The notes: generated from the letters alone by a model not told the origin. DNA of 64,000 bases from Bettongia penicillata ogilbyi (GCA_023548195.1 JAJHZJ010000419.1:4046273-4110272); one strand, 5' to 3'. Counted from the first letter of the stretch, positions 22,495 to 29,822 are shown. A program made the numbers and translations.

Positions 22495-22570
22495 TGCCAG
22501 GAACTGCCTAACCCCGAATCCCGCAGGCGGGAAGGGAAGACCAGACAGCCCTAGAAAATTTCTAGGGACA

Positions 22571-24340
22571 ATGGGACAGAAGGTAGTTAAAGCCCAAATT
22601 GATCCGGAGGATAAAGGCGTACTCGCCTGTAAGATTTATAAAACCTGTAAAGATCAAGGTATTAAAATCCACTTAAAAAACTGCCGCTTATGGGTGGATA
22701 AAATCTGGACGATCAGTCCGTGGATAGAGCACACGGGGATAAATCCACAAAGGTGGGCGGTGGTAGGCCAGCAGATGGCCTCTTACCACCAAAATAATCC
22801 ATCTGCCCTAAACCCCTCAGATTTCGTAATATATGCGGCAGTCGGCGCGGCCCTACAACCCGAGCCGCCCGCCCTCTTGGGCGACCAAGCCACCCAAGTA
22901 GGAGAGTCCTTGATGGGCTCTGATAGTGAGGAAGAGGAAAAAGAAAGTCAAATCACAGCCCCAACAAGACCCATATATCCATGGGAAGAATTGCAGCAAA
23001 ACAAGGAGGCTCCTGAACCCCCTTTTAGACTAGAAACGAAAGAACCGCAGCTAAGGAAAGAAATGGGGAACTGGGAGTGGCCACCCCCTCCGAGTGAAAA
23101 AGGGGAAGTGCTAGACGGCCCAGCAGGAGCCACCGCCCCTGTGGCGCAGTTGTCTTTTCCTGCAAGTGAAAAAAGGGAAGTGTCAGACGGCCCAGCAGGA
23201 GCCACCGCCCTTATGGCGCAGTTGTCTTTAGGAGAGACAAAGGGATTTAGTTACCATTCTAGTACCCCAAAGGGCTCACCCAAGTCAGTAAGCCTCCTCA
23301 CAGCTAGTTTACAACAAGCAGTACATGAGGGAGAGAACATAGATTGGAATGAGTGGTCATCAGCCTTTCCCGTCCTTGTAGAACATCCTGGAACTGAGGA
23401 TGAAAGGAGGTACCATCGTCCTGTCCCCTTTAAGTTCATGCGGGATTTGAAAGAGGCTGTGACGAAATACGGTCCTGGCTCTGCTTACGTAGAGACGGCT
23501 ATTAAATCCTCTACCATGACGTACCCATGGACCCCCTTTGATTTTGCTGAAGTCATGCAGGCTGTCTTTGACCCCGCCACCTATCTTGCATATCAGACAC
23601 ATGTTTGTCGTACAGCTAAGATCTATATCAAGGAACATAACATTGCAGATGAGAAAGATGCCCTAGATATGATAACAGGCGGAGGAGCATACACTGAATT
23701 ATTAACACAGCTAGATTATGATGAAAACGTTCGGCGCGCTGTTAATGAGTGCCATATTAAAGCTTTGCAAAAATTGGGCACTATGGCTGGTACCAGTTTA
23801 TCTTCCTTAAAACAAAGAAAAAATGAAAGTCCTCTGGGTTTTGTAAGCCGTGTGCAGGAATCTACCTTTGGGAAGGAACGTGCTTCGCCCCCTCTCATAG
23901 TCCAGCTAATCAAAGAGGGCCTTAGACCTGAGTATACCTCAGCCCTCTCTTCCCTGCCACCCGCGCCTTCGGTACAACAGATAGTAGAAAAATTGATGGA
24001 TATACCACAGAAAGACCCCATGGCCATGATAGCTGAGTGTATGGAAAAACAACAGAACCTCCTAGCGGCAATGGTAGGGAAAGAAAAAGGGGGAGAAAAC
24101 GGGAATTGTTTTAATTGCGGAAAACCAGGGCACGTGAAGGCATTCTGCAAAGGCAGTAGATGCTACATATGTGGGAGACCAGGACATTTTGCCAAATTCT
24201 GTAGGTCTAAAGCACAGAAACAGGGAAACGGGGTGAGGGGGCCTCCCTTCAAGGGTGGCCCCCGAACAAATCCACGCCGGCGACCCGTCAACAGAGCTTT
24301 CCCCGTCATGGATCCAAACCCCAATGGGCAGAATATGTAA
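22571..24340 (+). CDS. gag: Gag polyprotein, betaretrovirus-like, intact
   Basis: 589-residue structural precursor that assembles the particle at membranes and packages RNA. I chose ATG 22571 (purine at -3, G at +4); the frame is open further upstream only through the LTR, without an ATG. It opens MGQ, giving the N-terminal glycine needed for myristoylation. Residues 1 to about 110 form the matrix region. About 115-240 is an acidic and proline-rich linker containing a tandem 24-residue duplication. Capsid follows, with a major homology region near 415-430 (Q, E, F and R of QRKNESPLGFVSRV). Nucleocapsid has two CCHC zinc knuckles, CFNCGKPGHVKAFC at 513 and CYICGRPGHFAKFC at 531. No canonical PPxY or P(T/S)AP late motif was found. 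The TAA is shared with an in-frame -1 ATG (TAATG), and pro is entered by frameshifting at 24223. No stop or frame lesion. Confidence 0.96.
   Translation: MGQKVVKAQIDPEDKGVLACKIYKTCKDQGIKIHLKNCRLWVDKIWTISPWIEHTGINPQRWAVVGQQMASYHQNNPSALNPSDFVIYAAVGAALQPEPPALLGDQATQVGESLMGSDSEEEEKESQITAPTRPIYPWEELQQNKEAPEPPFRLETKEPQLRKEMGNWEWPPPPSEKGEVLDGPAGATAPVAQLSFPASEKREVSDGPAGATALMAQLSLGETKGFSYHSSTPKGSPKSVSLLTASLQQAVHEGENIDWNEWSSAFPVLVEHPGTEDERRYHRPVPFKFMRDLKEAVTKYGPGSAYVETAIKSSTMTYPWTPFDFAEVMQAVFDPATYLAYQTHVCRTAKIYIKEHNIADEKDALDMITGGGAYTELLTQLDYDENVRRAVNECHIKALQKLGTMAGTSLSSLKQRKNESPLGFVSRVQESTFGKERASPPLIVQLIKEGLRPEYTSALSSLPPAPSVQQIVEKLMDIPQKDPMAMIAECMEKQQNLLAAMVGKEKGGENGNCFNCGKPGHVKAFCKGSRCYICGRPGHFAKFCRSKAQKQGNGVRGPPFKGGPRTNPRRRPVNRAFPVMDPNPNGQNM
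23093..23230 (+). repeat. 72-bp tandem duplication in the gag linker
   Basis: Unit one 23093-23158 and unit two 23165-23230, period 72 bp (24 codons). Both encode S-E-K, then D-G-P-A-G-A-T-A. In-frame; the units differ at several bases, so the duplication predates this insertion. Confidence 0.9.
24223..24229 (+). promoter_or_regulatory. gag-pro -1 ribosomal frameshift site
   Basis: GGGAAAC in the phase G GGA AAC of the gag frame, a classic betaretroviral slippery heptamer. After a 7-nt spacer a hairpin begins: GGGGGCC (24237-24243) pairs with GGCCCCC (24257-24263), and CCC with GGG inside it, with a 5-nt loop. The pro frame is open from 24211, so a -1 slip here joins gag to pro. Confidence 0.9.
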
Positions 24341-25083
24341 TGGCAACCACCCCTGCAGACGGAAAGCAGTTAAAAATACCCCCTTGGTCAACGGTATCTG
24401 TCTCTATACCAACCCGTGACTACCCCCGTCTTGTAGTGGGATCTGAGAACTTTCCCACTATTATTGTGCATAGTCAAGTGCTCCCTCCCAATGAAAAGGA
24501 TATATGGCTTACCAATCCACACTCTTGGCCTGTAATAATAGAACCCCAAATTGAATTAGCTAAAGCCATAAGCTTGCCCTGGCTGGATGGAGATTTTAAT
24601 ACCTCCAAGCCTCGAAATTTAGTATACTGGTCCCAACAAATCACTTCTGGAAGACCAGAAATTACTCTGATGGTGGATGGAAAACCCATCAAGGGCATGT
24701 TAGACACCGGTGCTGACGTCTCAGTGATCACTTCAGATGACTGGGACCCTAATTGGCCGATCCAAAAGGTATCAAAAACAGTGACAGGGGTGGGAGGATT
24801 CCAATTAGCCCAAAAAGCAGAACGATTATTGAAATGGCAATACCAGGACTCGGAAGGACTTTTCAGGCCTCTCCGAGTCTCTGGCCTCCCAATTAACTTA
24901 TGGGGAAGAGATGTTTTAACCTCCATGGGCGTACACTTATGTACTGACCATGAGCAGCCTTTAAATTCCTTGGGGCCACTCTTTTGGCGAGACCCATCCG
25001 CTTACGGTGGAAGAGCACCGATCCCATATGGGTGGAGCAGTGGCCCCTTTCCCAAGAGAAGCTCGCCGCCTTACAGTCAATAG
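24229..25083 (+). CDS. pro: Protease (Pro), expressed by frameshift from gag
   Basis: 284 residues counted from the first codon after the slip at 24229. An ATG at 24340 overlaps the gag stop but is probably not the start. The retroviral aspartic protease domain contains the catalytic LDTGADVSVI (D codon at 24703) and the conserved WGRDVL near the end of the fold (about 24901-24918). It cleaves Gag, Pro and Pol during maturation. About 130 residues precede it, where betaretroviruses carry dUTPase. Here that stretch has PPWSTVSVSIP and a WLTNPHSWPVIIEP-like segment that recall the dUTPase fold, but I see no catalytic G-x-I-D-x-x-Y motif, so it may be a degenerate dUTPase-derived domain (inference). 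No C-terminal G-patch is obvious. The tail overlaps pol in the -1 frame. Frame fully open. Confidence 0.92.
   Translation, partial: RGEGASLQGWPPNKSTPATRQQSFPRHGSKPQWAEYVMATTPADGKQLKIPPWSTVSVSIPTRDYPRLVVGSENFPTIIVHSQVLPPNEKDIWLTNPHSWPVIIEPQIELAKAISLPWLDGDFNTSKPRNLVYWSQQITSGRPEITLMVDGKPIKGMLDTGADVSVITSDDWDPNWPIQKVSKTVTGVGGFQLAQKAERLLKWQYQDSEGLFRPLRVSGLPINLWGRDVLTSMGVHLCTDHEQPLNSLGPLFWRDPSAYGGRAPIPYGWSSGPFPKRSSPPYSQ
24960..24966 (+). promoter_or_regulatory. pro-pol -1 ribosomal frameshift site
   Basis: TTTAAAT in the phase T TTA AAT of the pro frame. The pol frame opens only at 24954, after a TGA at 24951, and pro ends at 25083, so the slip must occur in this 130-nt overlap and this is the only good heptamer there. 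After a 5-nt spacer GGGGCCACT (24972-24980) can pair perfectly with AGTGGCCCC (25039-25047); the loop holds a further hairpin, CGGTG (25005) with CACCG (25016). Confidence 0.85.
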
Positions 25084-27689
25084 TGCAGAGCCTGCTACAG
25101 CAGAAGCAAATTGAGCCTTCATTCAGTCCGTATAATTCCCCAGTATTCGTCATAAAAAAGAAAAGTGGCAAATGGCGTATGCTTATTGATTTGAGAGCTG
25201 TAAATGCCGCCCTCTGGCCCTTTGGTGCATTACAACCCGGCCTCCCAACACCCGCAGCAATTCCAAAGGACTGGAAAATGGCTATCATAGACATTAAAGA
25301 TTGTTTTTATTCCATACCTGTTCACCCTGATGATCGAGAGAAGTTTGCCTTTTCTGTCCCCACCACTAATCTGGCAGCCCCATATAGAAGATATCAGTTT
25401 AAGGTCCTTCCTCAAGGAATGGTTAATAGCCCCACTCTTTGTCAATTCTATGTGGCTTCCATTCTTCAGCCACTTAGGGATCAATACCCTACTGGGATCC
25501 TCATACATTACATGGATGATATTTTGCTAGCATCATCCTTAAGTTGTGAGCTTCAGACAATGCTTCAAGATGTCATTTCGACACTAAAAGCACATGGTCT
25601 GATCGTTGCACCTGAAAAGATCCAACTTACCCCTCCGTATTCCTACCTTGGTCACCGAATAGAGGGCAACAAGATTATGCGCCCCGTTCCTAAAATTGAT
25701 GTAAAAAGGATAAGAACCCTTAATGATTTTCAGAAATTGATTGGCTCTATTCAATGGCTGCGTTCTGTAATTCCCATATCTGATAAGGAACTTGAACCCT
25801 TATATCAAACATTGCGGGGCGACTCTAACCTTACCTCTCCCCGAGAATGGACGACTACAGCTCTTCAGGTTATACAGGATATACAAAAGAAAGCCTCCTC
25901 ATCATTAGTTCGTTTCAATCCCGAGAGTCCTATCATGCTGGTGGTCCTACAGGAGGACCGAGGTATTGCAGCTTTGTATCAGACACATGGTGTTTTGGAA
26001 TGGCTATATCGCCCAAAAGCTACCAAAGTTTTACCTGATAAATGGGACACCCTTGCACTCTTCCTACTCAAGGCGAGTGAGAGATGCGTTCAGATCTTTG
26101 GGACACAACCTATTCTCAATCTGTCCGTCACTCCTCAAGCTTTACACCTTCTAGCCCAAAATTCTATTGATTGGGCATCTTTATATGTGACCCATGTTTT
26201 CTCCAGTAGTTCCTTACCGCCACCTTTACGTGGATGGCAAACCCTACCCCTATCTACGCCCGGTTCCATTATTTCCTCAGCTCCCGTAACAGGACCCAAT
26301 GTATTTACTGATGCAACAAAAACCGGAAAGGCATCCATTTATGCTCCTCAGAGACACCTGTTAAAGATAATTCCCACACCTTATTCCTCAGCACAAAAAA
26401 ATGAATTAGCAGCCGTCATAGGCGCCCTTCAGTTATTCTCAGAGGAGCCTTTTAATTTGATTACAGATAGTATGTATTGTGCTAATGTTCTTTTATTGTT
26501 AGAAAATTCTTACATTATGGAAAATCGCTCTACTATTGCTCCTTTGCTAACAACTGCTCAAAGGCTTTTGTTACTTCGTACTGACCCTCTTTATGTCCTC
26601 CACGTACGTTCTCACACATCCACAGAAGGCCCTATCTTTTGGGGCAATCACATTGCAGATAATGCCCTTAATAATGAGAGTGCCTTTCTCCTTTTTCTTT
26701 TACCTCAAGAGGCCCATTCTAAATTCCACCTATCTGCACGATCATTACGGTTACTTTATCACCTTCCTAGGGAGGAAGCTAGGCAGATCGTGAAACGCTG
26801 TACTAACTGCATTCCTTTCCGCCCTCCATTGCCAGAGAAGGCTTCTAACCCCAAAGGAGATTCACCCAATGCTCTTTGGCAAATGGATGTTACGCATTAT
26901 AACACCTCTTATATACATGTATGCATAGATACCTGTTCCTCCTTTGTAATGGCTACCCTGCAATCTAGAGAATCTGTCACTGCAGTTATTTCACATTTAT
27001 TACAATGTTTTTCCATAGCTGGAGCCCCCCGCGTTATTAAAACTGATAATGGCCCTGCCTATATCTCACGGGCCTTCGCCATTTTTTGCATGGAATTTGG
27101 TATACGTCATATTACCGGCATCCCATATAATCCAACAGGCCAGGCCCTTGTGGAGCGTGCTAATAGGACCCTTAAAAGCACCATCAAAAAACAAAAAGGG
27201 GGAGTTCCGGGACGGCTTACACAAGCGCAAGTTGCGCAAGCGGTGTATACCATGAACTTCTTACAATTTCGGGATGATGGCCTAACACCGGCCATGCGAT
27301 TTTTCGGTTACCCTGATCTGGGTAACGCCCGAATGACGTCCCCTACAATCCCACAAACAGATCCACAAGGGTCAACAACAACCTTGTGTAAAAAAGGAAG
27401 TGTGATTTGGTGGAAGGATGCGAAAGGCAATTGGAAAGGACCGGGGACGGTACTAATAAGGGGAAAAGGATATCTTTGTGTCTCCACAGATACCAACCCT
27501 GGAGGGGTCTGGATCCCGTCCCGGGACGCGCGAGAGGTCCCCCCGGCCAATTCAGAAAAACAGGAAAAGGAAACGAGGGAAGCGAGGACGGAAGAAGAAT
27601 CGAACAACCCGGGCGATGGAGACAACGTTCTGGCTCCGGATGCTGATCTGCTTCCAGCTACTGTCTTTAGGCACAACAGGCAGCTTTAA
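24966..27689 (+). CDS. pol: Pol polyprotein: reverse transcriptase, RNase H, integrase; intact
   Basis: 907 codons from the slip site to TAA at 27687. There is no ATG at its head, consistent with frameshift expression from pro. Reverse transcriptase: the catalytic YMDD box at 25509-25520 lies in HYMDDILLASS, preceded by the LPQGMVNSPT motif. RNase H: acidic residues in FTDAT, KNELAAVIGAL, ITDSMY and IADNAL. Integrase: zinc domain HSKFH ... CTNC, and catalytic D,D-35-E with codons at 26886 (QMDVTH), 27045 (KTDNGP) and 27153 (ALVERANRT), the last two with the expected 35 residues between them. A C-terminal domain follows with IWWKDAKGNWKGPG. All key residues are present and the frame is fully open. 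Its 3' end overlaps the env leader region in another frame. The PBS type, 6-bp target duplication and Gag-Pro-Pol layout place it in betaretrovirus-like class II. Confidence 0.96.
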   Translation, partial: FLGATLLARPIRLRWKSTDPIWVEQWPLSQEKLAALQSIVQSLLQQKQIEPSFSPYNSPVFVIKKKSGKWRMLIDLRAVNAALWPFGALQPGLPTPAAIPKDWKMAIIDIKDCFYSIPVHPDDREKFAFSVPTTNLAAPYRRYQFKVLPQGMVNSPTLCQFYVASILQPLRDQYPTGILIHYMDDILLASSLSCELQTMLQDVISTLKAHGLIVAPEKIQLTPPYSYLGHRIEGNKIMRPVPKIDVKRIRTLNDFQKLIGSIQWLRSVIPISDKELEPLYQTLRGDSNLTSPREWTTTALQVIQDIQKKASSSLVRFNPESPIMLVVLQEDRGIAALYQTHGVLEWLYRPKATKVLPDKWDTLALFLLKASERCVQIFGTQPILNLSVTPQALHLLAQNSIDWASLYVTHVFSSSSLPPPLRGWQTLPLSTPGSIISSAPVTGPNVFTDATKTGKASIYAPQRHLLKIIPTPYSSAQKNELAAVIGALQLFSEEPFNLITDSMYCANVLLLLENSYIMENRSTIAPLLTTAQRLLLLRTDPLYVLHVRSHTSTEGPIFWGNHIADNALNNESAFLLFLLPQEAHSKFHLSARSLRLLYHLPREEARQIVKRCTNCIPFRPPLPEKASNPKGDSPNALWQMDVTHYNTSYIHVCIDTCSSFVMATLQSRESVTAVISHLLQCFSIAGAPRVIKTDNGPAYISRAFAIFCMEFGIRHITGIPYNPTGQALVERANRTLKSTIKKQKGGVPGRLTQAQVAQAVYTMNFLQFRDDGLTPAMRFFGYPDLGNARMTSPTIPQTDPQGSTTTLCKKGSVIWWKDAKGNWKGPGTVLIRGKGYLCVSTDTNPGGVWIPSRDAREVPPANSEKQEKETREARTEEESNNPGDGDNVLAPDADLLPATVFRHNRQL
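27474..27489 (+). promoter_or_regulatory. Candidate 3' splice site for env mRNA
   Basis: A pyrimidine-rich run ending CTTTGTGTCTCCACAG, with AG at 27488-27489. The first ATG downstream is the env start at 27616, with no intervening ATG in any frame that I see. Position before the pol stop is usual for retroviral env acceptors. Confidence 0.55.
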
Positions 27690-28920
27690 AGCGACCCTAT
27701 TGCAACCAGGGTCCACACCCTCGCATTGGGCTATCACACCTAACCTACCCTTGTTCCAATTAGTGACCTGGCAACATGAACCTATCCCTCTGACAGTGAC
27801 AGGGAACGTCACCGTGATTACTGAAGGCATAAAGGAGCCTTTGCCGATGGTGTCTACCCGCTATACTAACACTCTCTCCTGGCTCACTATAGGAACTAGC
27901 ACCCCCATGTGTTTTTGGGTAAATGGCACCCACAACAACCCTCTCAACAATACACGTGACCTGTGCTTCCCCCTGGGACAAAGAACGCTAGACCAAGTCC
28001 CACATCCTGCGAAAAATCGAGGGGCCCTGCGGGTACACATGCTGGCCATCCCACATACGGACCTGAACTATACATTTCGGTCCATCATTCATCTGCCCAA
28101 ACCGCCCAAACCTATCAATGCAGGTAGACCATCCAATTACGCCTGGCAGAACAACCCTGCTCCGCTGCCACCCTGTAATCCTACCCCTTGGGTTTTCAGC
28201 CCTATGCAACCCTGCTCTACTGGTATTCATAGGTATGGACCCCGAAGGAACGGAACTCGGCTTTACTTTTGGGATGGCGGCATAGTACCTACCTTGGTGG
28301 CACCAGTACCAATCCCAGAACCTGGGATGCCACAACTACACCTGTGGAAAGTAGGCCTAGCACTCAGCCCCACCAGGGTAGCTATTGAAGGCAACTCCTC
28401 CATTGCAGATCTTTGGCAACATCCTGACGTATACGCCCCATGGAAACCGGTGTTCGACAAAGCACAGCCGTGCACGGAGGTGCCAGGCCACTGGTATATC
28501 TGTTCTAACCTGGCTGGAACTGTACAAACAGGACCTGGTGCTATGTTTATGCTATGCGGGGCGGGGAACCTTTCTGTGTCACGGTTAAATGGCCACAAGG
28601 GCGGATATAATGTGAGTTGCGGGTGCCCCATCATAACTAACACACTTAATGGTTCACATTCCCAGTATATTGTATTTCTCCTGAGGATTCCCCCTTATAC
28701 CATTCACCCAGTGAAAGCTGACCCCTTTGCTAATTCACCCGCAGAAGAACTCCTAGCAAAATTCGTACGTTCAAAGCGAGAAGCCCCGGGGATTGGGGAA
28801 ATACTCTCGGTGGTCAGCTTGGCCATGAGCATTCTGGAGGAAGTGCAAATTCAAAGATTGCAAAGCGAGGTGACATTCCTTGCGCACTCCCTCCAGAAGT
28901 TCATGATTCAATCTGGATAG
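27616..28920 (+). CDS. env: Env: complete SU and N-terminal TM, ending prematurely
   Basis: 434 residues from ATG 27616 (G at -3 and +4) to a premature TAG. Residues 1 to about 23 form a hydrophobic signal peptide (METTFWLRMLICFQLLSLGT). SU follows with many N-x-S/T glycosylation sites and ends at the furin-type site RSKR, residues 385-388 (28768-28779). The N-terminal part of TM then carries a fusion-peptide-like and heptad-rich segment (EEVQIQRLQSEVTFLAHSLQ). The disulfide loop and membrane anchor are missing because the frame is lost near 28890-28917; they continue at 28905-29450 in the -1 frame. The TM style (C-x7-C loop, no gammaretroviral CX6CC and immunosuppressive block) is of the MMTV/HML-like betaretroviral type. 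In life Env mediates receptor binding and membrane fusion. The product as encoded would lack an anchor. Confidence 0.85.
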   Translation: METTFWLRMLICFQLLSLGTTGSFKATLLQPGSTPSHWAITPNLPLFQLVTWQHEPIPLTVTGNVTVITEGIKEPLPMVSTRYTNTLSWLTIGTSTPMCFWVNGTHNNPLNNTRDLCFPLGQRTLDQVPHPAKNRGALRVHMLAIPHTDLNYTFRSIIHLPKPPKPINAGRPSNYAWQNNPAPLPPCNPTPWVFSPMQPCSTGIHRYGPRRNGTRLYFWDGGIVPTLVAPVPIPEPGMPQLHLWKVGLALSPTRVAIEGNSSIADLWQHPDVYAPWKPVFDKAQPCTEVPGHWYICSNLAGTVQTGPGAMFMLCGAGNLSVSRLNGHKGGYNVSCGCPIITNTLNGSHSQYIVFLLRIPPYTIHPVKADPFANSPAEELLAKFVRSKREAPGIGEILSVVSLAMSILEEVQIQRLQSEVTFLAHSLQKFMIQSG

Positions 28921-29450
28921 CGTGGCGGCACCAAGAACATGTTGATCGGGTGATATTCCAAGAGTTACAAGCTATATCCGGGGTTGTACAGGTCTTAGCG
29001 CACCAACAGGCATTGATGATGAGATATATGAGATTACGGTGCCACTACAAGTACTATCCTGTTTGTGTAACACCTATCCCCTACAATGTATCCATGTATA
29101 TGTATCTGGAATCTGTTTTAACAAACGCCACCTTAGCCACCAATTTCACATCCGAATTGAGCGCCCTAGATGCAATAATAGCAGCCATGGAAAATGCTAC
29201 AATAACATTTAATGAGGAGTGGGAAAAACATTTTAATACTGCTAAGGATTGGTGGGAAAATTTCCACTTTCAAAACCTTATTCAATGGCTAACCATGGGA
29301 GGTATGCTGTTCGCCGGAGGAGTTTTATTATGCTTTTGCTTGCCTTGTCTTTTTTCATGCCTTTTAAGAGGTGTGCGTAGAGCCTTAGAGGCCATTAAGG
29401 CCGAAACCCTCCACCCCCTGTATAATTTAAACAAAAAGGGGGAGTTGTAA
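28905..29450 (+). pseudogene. env: Env TM remainder: disulfide loop, anchor and tail in shifted frame
   Basis: This frame is open from 28722 but reads Env-like only from about 28905, where HDSIWIAWRHQ begins. It contains a C-x7-C loop (CHYKYYPVC), N-glycosylation sites (NVS, NAT, NFT, NAT), a Trp-rich membrane-proximal stretch, a transmembrane segment (MGGMLFAGGVLLCFCLPCLF) and a basic cytoplasmic tail ending KKGEL. An internal ATG at 28950 exists, but there is no reason to think it is used. The last codons are encoded by the polypurine tract, and the TAA (29448-29450) lies inside the 3' LTR. It belongs with 27616-28920; a net one-base loss (or two-base gain) separates them. Confidence 0.88.
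29433..29444 (+). other. Polypurine tract
   Basis: AAAAAGGGGGAG, one T before the 3' LTR. The RNase H-resistant primer for plus-strand DNA. It also encodes the last residues of Env. Confidence 0.93.
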
Positions 29451-29822
29451 GGGGCGCTCTGGACCCAGGCCTCCTGAGAGGAGTGTGAGACGCCAGGAAG
29501 TCTGGACCTGCTGACGTGGCTTTGCCACGCTGGCACTGGGGCGGCTTCATACTGAGCGGGGCTCCACCCTCGGGGAGGAACTGGGAAGGAGCCTACCCGG
29601 GAAGGGAGGGCTAGGCATTAGGGATAAAAGGCACACCCAGGAAGGGCTCGGGGGATTTCCTGGCTGATCGTCATACAATAAAGCTCTGATCCACTACTCC
29701 GGTGTCCTGTCTGGTAAGACTCCCTTCGCACCCCGGGGGGGAGCCGGAGACGTCCGAAGACCCTTGGGCAGGGTAAGTAGAGGCAGTAGTTGGAAGGACC
29801 AGTAGTGGGGAGGCCCTCAACA
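29446..29822 (+). repeat. 3' LTR of betaretrovirus-like provirus
   Basis: 377 bp, TG to CA, read as identical to 22098-22474. Contains the env stop codon in its first five bases. Followed directly by the ACCTTC target duplication. Confidence 0.97.
29677..29682 (+). terminator. Polyadenylation signal of the provirus
   Basis: AATAAA in the 3' LTR, followed after about 15-25 nt by a GT-rich stretch (GGTGTCCTGTCTGGT). Same element at 22329-22334 in the 5' LTR. Confidence 0.85.

Larger units (their letters stand above)
22098..29822 (+). mobile_element. Full-length young betaretrovirus-like endogenous provirus
   Basis: 7,725 bp: LTR, PBS, gag, pro, pol, env, PPT, LTR. gag (frame 2), pro (frame 1) and pol (frame 0) are joined by two -1 frameshift sites; env needs splicing. 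Identical LTRs, a perfect target duplication and open gag, pro and pol indicate a very recent integration. The single lesion seen is in env TM. Higher GC and CpG content than the host DNA supports recent origin. Not gammaretroviral: the PBS is lysine-type, gag and pol are in three frames with separate pro, and TM lacks the gamma signature. Confidence 0.96.

Noticed and set aside
22442..22570. N-terminal extension of Gag upstream of ATG 22571
   Set aside because: The frame is open but begins with TTG inside the LTR, crosses the PBS and has no ATG. MGQ at 22571 fits a myristoylated Gag start.
23716..24150. Minus-strand frame of 144 residues opposite gag, and similar ones at 24474-24926, 27308-27676 and 28263-28643
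   Set aside because: Antisense shadows of the long proviral genes, with no domain of their own.
24340..24342. ATG overlapping the gag stop as the start of pro
   Set aside because: TAATG could allow reinitiation, but the frame is open upstream to 24211 and a perfect slippery site with stem lies at 24223, as in other betaretroviruses.
27478..27615. Env starting at 27478
   Set aside because: That codon is GTG and lies upstream of the likely splice acceptor. The first ATG after the acceptor is 27616 and starts a signal peptide.
28722..28920. Programmed frameshift to express full Env
   Set aside because: No in-phase slippery heptamer was found in the overlap, and programmed frameshifting within TM is not known in this group. 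A small indel is simpler.
22098..29822. Gammaretrovirus of the koala retrovirus kind
   Set aside because: Lysine-type PBS, gag, pro and pol in three frames, two CCHC knuckles, 6-bp target duplication and a TM without CX6CC all argue for a betaretrovirus-like element.
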